From positions 1 through 8,898 of the forward strand of contig JAFQIF010000174.1 in assembly GCA_017397695.1 (NCBI GenBank): a stretch of 8,898 nucleotides of DNA, read 5' to 3'. This stretch comes from Clostridia bacterium. Its GTDB lineage: Bacteria; Bacillota_A; Clostridia; Christensenellales; Aristaeellaceae. Of this stretch, positions 1 to 4,736 are shown piece after piece (position 1 is the stretch's first letter; each line of letters opens with the position of its first letter). Below the pieces are notes generated by a model, which did no database searches, was not told the origin of the DNA, and saw nothing but the letters and a program-made list of their open reading frames with translations. The position numbers and the translations under genes are program-made.

Positions 1-320
1 CCACCCCGACCGCTGAGCCCACGGCCACCCCGACCGCCGAGCCCACGGCCACCCCGACCGCCGAGCCCACGGCTACCCCGACCGCTGAGCCCACGGCCAC
101 CCCGACTGCTGAGCCCACGGCCACCCCGACCGCTGAGCCCACTGCCGAGCCTACACCGGAAACAACCGCCATGGCTACCGAAGCGCCTGCCGCACAGGCT
201 GATCAGGCCAGTGAGGCTTCCGCTGATAAGGGCGGTTTCTCCCTGAGCATCTGGCTGCTCATTCTTCTGCTGATCCTCATTGTAATCTTCGTGATTGTCA
301 AGATGATCCGCAGGAAGTAA
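1..320 (+). CDS. C-terminal end of a Thr/Pro-repeat surface protein with membrane anchor (partial)
   Basis: Only the last 105 codons are present; the reading frame is open from base 3 and the start lies left of the window. Residues 1-48 are six exact copies of TPTAEPTA. A short Glu/Ala/Thr-rich linker follows (about residues 49-78), then one strongly hydrophobic stretch of about 21 residues (79-99), then the basic tail KMIRRK and TAA. This architecture (extended Thr/Pro stalk, single C-terminal helix, positive cytoplasmic tail) is typical of proteins that hold an outer domain away from the Gram-positive membrane. There is no LPXTG sorting motif before the helix, so anchoring would be by the helix itself and not by sortase. 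The threonines could be O-glycosylated, but this is inference. The functional domain is outside the window, so the role cannot be named. A terminator follows directly. Confidence 0.8.
   Translation, partial: TPTAEPTATPTAEPTATPTAEPTATPTAEPTATPTAEPTATPTAEPTAEPTPETTAMATEAPAAQADQASEASADKGGFSLSIWLLILLLILIVIFVIVKMIRRK
3..146 (+). repeat. Six tandem 24-base repeats encoding TPTAEPTA
   Basis: Units start at bases 3, 27, 51, 75, 99 and 123 with an exact 24-base period. They differ only at third codon positions (GCT/GCC, ACC/ACT, ACG/ACT), so every unit encodes the same eight residues. The array runs off the left edge, so the true copy number is unknown. It forms the stalk of the surface protein. Such arrays can change length by slippage or recombination. 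Confidence 0.95.
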
Positions 321-331
321 TTGCATCACGC

Positions 332-363
332 AAAGAGCGGGAACGACGTTTCCCGCTCTTTTT
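332..363 (+). terminator. Intrinsic terminator after the surface-protein gene
   Basis: A 12-base-pair stem (AAAGAGCGGGAA at 332-343 with TTCCCGCTCTTT at 350-361) has a six-base loop and ends in a run of T at 359-363. It starts 12 bases after the TAA stop, so it ends transcription of the surface-protein gene and separates it from the next plus-strand gene. Confidence 0.9.
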
Positions 364-403
364 CTGTGTATGAAAATGCCGTACATCTCATAGCCTGTGA
401 GCG

Positions 404-1489
404 ATGGCGACACGCCAATCTCTGACTGGAGGGATGCTGTTGAGCACCGCGCTGTTTCCGGGCGCCATGGGCCCCGAAGGCTTTATCTCCTGCTTCGCGC
501 AATTGATCGATGAAAAGGACCTGCACCGCATGATCATCCTCAAGGGCGGGCCCGGCGTAGGCAAGTCAACCTTCATGCGCCGTATCCACGCAGCGCTGAC
601 CACACACGACGAGCAATCCACGCTGTGCTTCTGCTCCGGCGATCCGGACAGTCTGGACGCCGTCGTGCTGCCCGGGCGCAGCGTGCTCATCCTCGACGGC
701 ACGGCTCCGCATACCATAGATCCTGTTTATCCCGGCGCGCGCGACAGCATCGTCAATCTCGGCGCTTGTCTGGACGAAGCAGCCATGCGCTCGCGTCTGA
801 GCCATATCCGCGCATGTATGGCGGATCATGCCGCCTGTTCTCGCCGCGCGCGCGCCTGTATGCAGGCCGCCTGGGCGCTGAATCGGGATAACGCAGCCCT
901 CGCTGCTGCCTGCATGGACGAAGCCCGCATCACGCGCATCACGGCAGCGCTCATCTCTTCCGTCCTTACCGATTCCTCCGCAGGTGGAGCAGGCAAAGCC
1001 CGTCGCATCATCACCGATGCCATCACGCCCAAAGGCAGGCTATGCCTGCTTACCGAGAAGGCACAAAGCCGCGTCATCCGCCTGACCGGCCATTTCGCCA
1101 TGGATCTGACGCCTGCGCTGCAGGCTGTCAGCCGTGCTGCCCGCGCTGCCGGGCTCGCCGTCTGGGAGCATCTATCTCCAATGGCGCCCGGCAGCCTGCT
1201 CCATCTCACCATTCCCGCGCTGTCCATGCTCATCACCACTAGCGACACGCTTGCCGCCGAGCAGACGTTCGATTTTGCCGCTTGTCTGTACCCGGGCAGC
1301 CTGCTGCGCCACGAGACCGCGCTCGAACAGGCCCGCAGCGCAGCCGCCAGGCACACGCAAAACGCTGTAAACGCGCTGGCACAAGCCAAGTCGCTGCACG
1401 ACGAGCTGGAAACCTTCTATGTACCCAACATGGATTTTTCCAAATGGCAGACCATGTTCGACGAGACGCTGCAATCCCTCAAGGCATAG
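404..1489 (+). CDS. PRK06851-family P-loop ATPase with degenerate second nucleotide-binding half
   Basis: The encoded protein is 361 residues from ATG 404. Residues 17-125 match the PRK06851 family known from Firmicutes: an LFPG..GPEGF opening, a Walker A loop GGPGVGKST at 48-56, a CSGDPDSLDAVVLP segment at 77-90, and a Walker B-like strand SVLILDGTAPH at 93-103 followed by DPVYPGARD. Family members normally carry two such halves. In the second half here (from about residue 200) the strand before the loop and the ITPKG element are visible, but the P-loop position reads TGHFAMDLT, without the Gly-Lys-Ser/Thr core, so only one ATP site is likely to work. No signal peptide or membrane segment is seen; the protein is probably cytosolic and its role is unknown. 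No good ribosome binding site precedes ATG 404. GGAGGG at 428-433 sits six bases before an in-frame TTG at 440, which would give 349 residues; ATG 434 is also in frame. Confidence 0.88.
   Translation: MATRQSLTGGMLLSTALFPGAMGPEGFISCFAQLIDEKDLHRMIILKGGPGVGKSTFMRRIHAALTTHDEQSTLCFCSGDPDSLDAVVLPGRSVLILDGTAPHTIDPVYPGARDSIVNLGACLDEAAMRSRLSHIRACMADHAACSRRARACMQAAWALNRDNAALAAACMDEARITRITAALISSVLTDSSAGGAGKARRIITDAITPKGRLCLLTEKAQSRVIRLTGHFAMDLTPALQAVSRAARAAGLAVWEHLSPMAPGSLLHLTIPALSMLITTSDTLAAEQTFDFAACLYPGSLLRHETALEQARSAAARHTQNAVNALAQAKSLHDELETFYVPNMDFSKWQTMFDETLQSLKA
428..442 (+). promoter_or_regulatory. Ribosome binding site and alternative TTG start of the PRK06851-type gene
   Basis: GGAGGG at 428-433 is followed after six bases by TTG at 440-442, in frame with the ATPase gene. 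The same six-base spacing is used by the ATG-started genes in this window, whereas nothing resembling a ribosome binding site precedes ATG 404. The product would begin four residues before the family's FPG motif. ATG 434 lies too close to this site to use it. Confidence 0.5.
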
Positions 1490-1493
1490 CAAA

Positions 1494-1519
1494 AGCCGGG
1501 CTCCCGAAGGAGTCCGGCT
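1494..1519. terminator. Two-way terminator hairpin between convergent genes
   Basis: An 11-pair stem (1494-1504 with 1509-1519, one G-U pair) closes on a four-base loop. It lies between the TAG of the plus-strand ATPase gene and the TAA of the minus-strand MATE gene, overlapping neither stop. Read on the minus strand, the loop is C(UUCG)G, an exceptionally stable tetraloop, and the stem is followed by TTTTGC. It is therefore a good terminator for the MATE gene. On the plus strand it is followed only by GCTCTTATTC, so termination of the ATPase transcript would be weaker. Confidence 0.8.
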
Positions 1520-1523
1520 GCTC

Positions 1524-2888
1524 TTATTCTCTGCCGAGAGGCTTGATCACGTTTTTGTAGATTCTTCTGAAATAGAAAGCGCTGAGGATGAGCGAGAACA
1601 CCTCTGCAATCACGAACGAGTACCACACCATCGTGACGTCGCCCGTCATCCTGCCGATCACAAACGCGCTGGGAATGAGCACCACCAGCTGGCGTACAAG
1701 AGAATTGATCATCGAATAAATGCTGTAGCCCAGCGCCTGGAACACCGTGCCCGCGCCGATGCAGAAGCCTGCCACCGGGAAGCTGAGCGAGATGATGCGC
1801 AGTGCCGGAACGCCGATGCGCAGCATTTCATCGGATGCATCGAAGATGGAGAGCAGTTGCTCCGTCGCCACATGAAACACTGTACAGCCCGCGATCATGA
1901 TTGCAATCGCCGCCGTGATCGAATAGCGGATGGCCTGCATCATGCGGTCCGGCCGGCGCGCGCCGTAGTTATAGGCGACGATCGGCACCGTACCGTTATT
2001 CATGCCAAAGATGGGCATGAACACGAAGCTCTGCAGCTTGAAATACACGCCGAAAACCGCCACCGCCGTCGCAGAGAAGGCAATCAGAATCTGATTCATC
2101 AGGAACGTCATCACCGAACCGATGGACTGCATGATCACCGACGGCACGCCGATGGTCAGAATCCTGCGGATCATCGCGCCGTTTGGCCTGAAGCCCTTCA
2201 TGGACAGCGAAACCTCCGGATTCTTTCGGATGCAGAAGAACAGACCCACGCTCGCACCCGCCCACTGGCCCAGAATCGTAGCCAGCGCTGCGCCTGCCAC
2301 GCCCATTTTGGGCATGCCCAGCAAACCGAAGATCAGGATCGGATCGAGCACGATATTGATGATCGAGCCCGTCAGCTGGCAGACCATGGTATACATGGTA
2401 CGACCTGTACTCTGGAGCATACGCTCAAAGAAGATACCCATAAACAGGCCGATGCTGCCCACGGTAACGATGGACGTATACGTTACGCCGCTTTCTACAA
2501 TTTCGGCGATATCCGTCTGCGCTTCAAAGTACATGCGCGTGCATGTTGCGCCGATGGCCATGAATGCCGCCGCACAGATGAGCAGCAGGAATACACCGTT
2601 TGTCGCCGCGCGATTCACGCTCTGGTGATCCTTTGCGCCCAGCGCGCGGGAAAGCACGGCATTCAGGCCCACGCCAAGGCCCGCCGACAGCGCAACCATC
2701 AGGTTCTGCACAGGAAAGGCCATGCTCAGCGCGGTCAGCGCATTTTCACTGATGCGGGAGACGAACATCGAATCGACGATGTTGTACAGCGCCATAACCA
2801 GCATTGACGCCATCATCGGCAGGCTCATGCTGAAGAGCAGCCTGCCTACGGGCATGATGCCCATCTTGTTTTCACGGGTGTTTTCCAT
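1524..2888 (-). CDS. MATE family multidrug/organic cation efflux transporter
   Basis: The 454-residue membrane protein has about 12 hydrophobic segments in two similar halves (about 1-220 and 235-454), the standard size and layout of MATE exporters, which swap H+ or Na+ for organic cations or other small molecules across the cytoplasmic membrane. TM1 contains YNIVDSMFV with Asp39, matching the conserved cation-site aspartate of bacterial MATE proteins. Further family motifs are LQSTGRTMYTM (158-168), NIVLDPILIFG (178-188), GVAGAALATILGQ (196-208) and NYGARRPDRMMQAIRY (307-322). It resembles the MepA-like clade common in Clostridia; the substrate cannot be told. The start was set at ATG 2888 because GGAG lies six bases upstream. 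An in-frame TTG at 2900 overlaps that site and is unlikely. Terminators flank it on both sides, so it is probably transcribed alone, from the structured region upstream. Confidence 0.93.
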   Translation of the reverse strand: MENTRENKMGIMPVGRLLFSMSLPMMASMLVMALYNIVDSMFVSRISENALTALSMAFPVQNLMVALSAGLGVGLNAVLSRALGAKDHQSVNRAATNGVFLLLICAAAFMAIGATCTRMYFEAQTDIAEIVESGVTYTSIVTVGSIGLFMGIFFERMLQSTGRTMYTMVCQLTGSIINIVLDPILIFGLLGMPKMGVAGAALATILGQWAGASVGLFFCIRKNPEVSLSMKGFRPNGAMIRRILTIGVPSVIMQSIGSVMTFLMNQILIAFSATAVAVFGVYFKLQSFVFMPIFGMNNGTVPIVAYNYGARRPDRMMQAIRYSITAAIAIMIAGCTVFHVATEQLLSIFDASDEMLRIGVPALRIISLSFPVAGFCIGAGTVFQALGYSIYSMINSLVRQLVVLIPSAFVIGRMTGDVTMVWYSFVIAEVFSLILSAFYFRRIYKNVIKPLGRE

Positions 2889-2900
2889 TTTTCTCTCCAA
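2889..2900 (-). promoter_or_regulatory. Ribosome binding site that fixes the MATE start
   Basis: Read on the minus strand, the bases before the ATG are TTGGAGAGAAAA. GGAG is separated from ATG 2888 by six bases, the spacing used by the other genes here. The upstream TTG at 2900 is part of the same stretch and has no site of its own. Confidence 0.75.
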
Positions 2901-2905
2901 ATCTC

Positions 2906-2911
2906 TTTATA
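2906..2911 (-). promoter_or_regulatory. Possible -10 box of the MATE gene
   Basis: TATAAA is read on the minus strand, 17 bases before the MATE start codon, and would leave a very short leader just reaching the ribosome binding site. At 16-18 bases upstream I see only sequences such as CACCCT, which do not resemble TTGACA. The call rests on the -10 box alone. Confidence 0.3.
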
Positions 2912-2912
2912 C

Positions 2913-3242
2913 CGGCGCGAAGCGAAGAAGGGTGCAGGAGATTGGGTGACCGAAGCCTGCCGCGTCCAGTGGACGAAACGGGCAGGCGAAGCGTCGGGAA
3001 TCGCAAGGAGTGCTTGCGCGACTATGCGAGTGCCCCGGACCGGCGTCCCCATACGTTCCTCCATCGCGAAGCGCTGGTCATCGGCAGCCGCAGCGGAGCA
3101 GAAGGCAGCTATTGCGGCTTGAAACGGTTTCCAAAACCTGAACCCTTTTTCCGGCGCTTCGCGCACAGGTACGTTAGGGCTGCCGCCCCCAAATCCGCCT
3201 GAGGGACATTGTCCCTCAGACTCCTTATTACGCTTCGCGCCG
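2913..3242. repeat. Gene-free palindrome-rich element with 12-base inverted ends
   Basis: The 446 bases between the MATE start and the amidohydrolase stop hold no credible gene. Most of the stretch is bounded by CGGCGCGAAGCG (2913-2924) and its exact inverse CGCTTCGCGCCG (3231-3242); just inside these, AAGAAGG and TAATAAGG continue an imperfect match. Inside are hairpins, for example GCCTGCC (2955-2961) with GGCAGGC (2981-2987) around GTCC/GGAC (2964-2974), and CGCAAG (3002-3007) with CTTGCG (3013-3018). A further near-inverse end, CGGCGCTTCGCG, lies at 3152-3163. The right part (3170-3243) is a repeat unit found again upstream of the amidohydrolase. There is no transposase. It may be a mobile-element remnant or a dispersed intergenic repeat; this is inference. 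Confidence 0.5.
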
Positions 3243-3243
3243 T
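3170..3243 (+). repeat. Intergenic repeat unit, copy A
   Basis: The unit begins with the 19-mer TACGTTAGGGCTGCCGCCC (3170-3188), identical to 4612-4630, continues with an alignable AAATCCGCC segment, and contains a perfect hairpin CTGAGGGAC/GTCCCTCAG (3199-3207 with 3211-3219, loop ATT). It ends in CGCTTCGCG like copy B. The stem sequence differs from copy B while pairing is kept, which suggests that the fold matters. It lies downstream of the amidohydrolase terminator. Confidence 0.75.
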
Positions 3244-3261
3244 TCTGCCATGGTTTTACAT

Positions 3262-3289
3262 AAAAACAGCTGTGCTATCGCACAGCTGT
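3262..3289 (-). terminator. Intrinsic terminator of the amidohydrolase gene
   Basis: On the minus strand, ACAGCTGTGC pairs perfectly with GCACAGCTGT around a GATA loop (plus-strand arms 3266-3275 and 3280-3289) and is followed by a run of T (3262-3266). It lies about 45 bases past the stop codon of the amidohydrolase gene. Confidence 0.92.
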
Positions 3290-3334
3290 ATATTGTATCG
3301 CGTCCATACGCCGCTGTCAACGGCTGAAACTGCC

Positions 3335-4591
3335 TCAGATCGACCGGCTGACCAGATCCTGCATGCTGACAATATCGCGCGCAAAGCCAAAGTCCGGTCG
3401 CTCTGTGAGGTAATCCAGCGCAAACGCACAGGCTGCCGCCGCGCCCGGCAGCATCGCCGCCTCGTCCACGTCGAACTGCGGCGTATGGTGATTCGCTCCG
3501 GTACCCAGCTTCTCATTTTGGATGCCCGTAAACGTCAGCACGCCCGGCCAAAGCTTGAGATATGCGCTCATCGATTCGCTCGCCATCCACGGCCGGCAGG
3601 CAGCCATAGCGCTCATGCCCACATTTTTCATGATCGCCTGCTTGGCGAGCGCCGCCGCCTGCGCGCAGTTGCGCGTTTCATACAGCGGGCGGCTGAAATG
3701 CGTGTACTCCGGCGTGCAGCCATATGCCGCACAGATGCTATCGATGATCCTTCTCGTTTCCGCTGCAAACCGCTCGGCGGATTTCGCCGTATCGTATGTA
3801 CGCACGGTACCGGCAAAGCGCAGCAAACCCGGAATGATGTTGCTCTGCTCACCGCTGTGCACCAGGCCCAGCGAATAGGTGAGCACCTGATCCGGCTCCA
3901 CCACGCGCATGCGCAGCGCGTTGAGCTGCTGATGGATCGCGCAGAAACAGTCGATGGGGCTTGTCGCCAGATCAGGTCGTGAGCCATGGCCGCCCTGTCC
4001 ATGGATGGTTACATCAAAGCCGAAGGCACCGCCCATCGCCACGCCTTCCGGCACAGCAATTTTGCCCGATGGAATATCCCAGCGCACATGCGTTGCGTAG
4101 CACGCGCCAACGTCGAAATGCTCATCGATATACGGCAGCAGATTTTCCAAAAAGCCCTTTCCGCCGATCTCTTCGCCGCGCTCAAAGACAAACAACACGC
4201 AGCCCGGCACGCTTTCGCGCCTTGCCGCCAGCGTGCGCGCCGCGCCCAGCAGCATTGCCGTATGCGCATCATGTCCGCAGGCATGCATCACGCCGGGATT
4301 GAGCGATATGCTGCGCTTCACCTGCGCCAGATTTTCGCTGCTCTCGCTGATGGGCAGCGCATCCACATCCGCGCGCAGCAGCACGCATGGACCCTCCGCC
4401 CGTTCATTCAGTACGCCGATCACGCCGCCGCTGGGGATAATATGGATGCCCAGCTGCAGCTCCTCCAGCACCCTGACGATATAGTCGATTGTGCTGGTCT
4501 CCTTGCCAGACAACTCCGGATGCTCATGCAGCCAGCGCCTATCGGCGATCATCTGCGCCTCAAAGGGGCGAATCATATCAGTAATGGTCAT
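3335..4591 (-). CDS. M20 family metallo-amidohydrolase (N-acyl amino acid hydrolase/carboxypeptidase-like)
   Basis: The 418-residue protein has the full length of the M20D group, which uses two metal ions to hydrolyse N-acyl amino acids, indole-acetyl or aminobenzoyl conjugates and related small amides in the cytosol. Visible motifs are RRWLHEHPELSGKE (18-31), LLRADVDALPISE (71-83), HACGHDAHTAMLLGAA (103-118), a GEEIGG segment with Glu140-Glu141, His168 in ATHVR, GQGGHGSRPD (198-207, dimerisation lid region), HSGEQSNIIPG (245-255), GTVRTYD (261-267) and NHHTPQFDVDE (367-377). The expected metal ligands (Cys105, His107, Glu141, His168, His369) and the general base Glu140 are all present, so it should be active. 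The usual FQPAEE is FERGEE here and the usual SED near residue 339 is SES, so the substrate may differ from textbook members. AGGAGG six bases before ATG 4591 fixes the start. It is probably monocistronic, with terminators before and after, and it lies between two copies of an intergenic repeat. Confidence 0.93.
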   Translation of the reverse strand: MTITDMIRPFEAQMIADRRWLHEHPELSGKETSTIDYIVRVLEELQLGIHIIPSGGVIGVLNERAEGPCVLLRADVDALPISESSENLAQVKRSISLNPGVMHACGHDAHTAMLLGAARTLAARRESVPGCVLFVFERGEEIGGKGFLENLLPYIDEHFDVGACYATHVRWDIPSGKIAVPEGVAMGGAFGFDVTIHGQGGHGSRPDLATSPIDCFCAIHQQLNALRMRVVEPDQVLTYSLGLVHSGEQSNIIPGLLRFAGTVRTYDTAKSAERFAAETRRIIDSICAAYGCTPEYTHFSRPLYETRNCAQAAALAKQAIMKNVGMSAMAACRPWMASESMSAYLKLWPGVLTFTGIQNEKLGTGANHHTPQFDVDEAAMLPGAAAACAFALDYLTERPDFGFARDIVSMQDLVSRSI

Positions 4592-4611
4592 CAGAAACCT
4601 CCTCAGGGGAA

Positions 4612-4680
4612 TACGTTAGGGCTGCCGCCCTAAAACCTGCCCGGGGATGCAATCCCCAGACCTCTTCTTCGCTTCGCGGT
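4612..4680 (+). repeat. Intergenic repeat unit, copy B, upstream of the amidohydrolase
   Basis: It shares the exact 19-mer at 4612-4630 with copy A, has the same order of segments, a hairpin GGGGAT/ATCCCC (4643-4648 with 4652-4657, loop GCA), and ends in CTTCTTCGCTTCGCG (4664-4678). That 15-mer also occurs inverted at 2916-2930. The unit fills most of the space between the terminator of the antiporter operon and the ribosome binding site of the amidohydrolase gene, so it would lie in or next to that gene's promoter or leader. I found no clear promoter boxes there. Confidence 0.75.
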
Positions 4681-4698
4681 GCTTTACCGCAGTGTTTT

Positions 4699-4727
4699 CA
4701 AAAAATGCCGGGCGATACCGCCCGGCA
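4699..4727 (-). terminator. Intrinsic terminator of the antiporter-subunit operon
   Basis: Read on the minus strand, TGCCGGGCG pairs with CGCCCGGCA around GTAT (plus-strand arms 4706-4714 and 4719-4727), followed by six T (4700-4705). It begins nine bases after the TGA of the last antiporter-like gene, so that gene ends the operon. Confidence 0.95.
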
Positions 4728-4736
4728 AAGAGATCA

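Noticed and set aside
3..146. CRISPR-like regular repetition at the left edge
   Set aside because: The 24-base units follow each other with no spacers and are in frame with a coding sequence, so this is a protein repeat.
826..1389. 187-codon minus-strand frame inside the ATPase gene
   Set aside because: Antisense shadow of a gene with conserved family motifs; Ser/Ala/Arg-rich with no motif of its own.
1419..2807. 462-codon open frame on the plus strand opposite the MATE gene
   Set aside because: Arg/His/Asp-rich shadow that also overlaps the end of the ATPase gene and reads through the terminator hairpin; no family resemblance.
2846..3202. Short frames on both strands in the gene-free region (86 and 106 codons)
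   Set aside because: They run across hairpins and repeat units, have no ribosome binding site or motif, and the minus frame overlaps the MATE start. They are more likely chance frames in GC-rich repeats.
4592..4698. Possible riboswitch or attenuator before the amidohydrolase gene
   Set aside because: Two hairpins precede the ribosome binding site, but the same unit occurs at 3170-3243 away from any gene start and no known riboswitch core is recognisable. A dispersed repeat explains it better.
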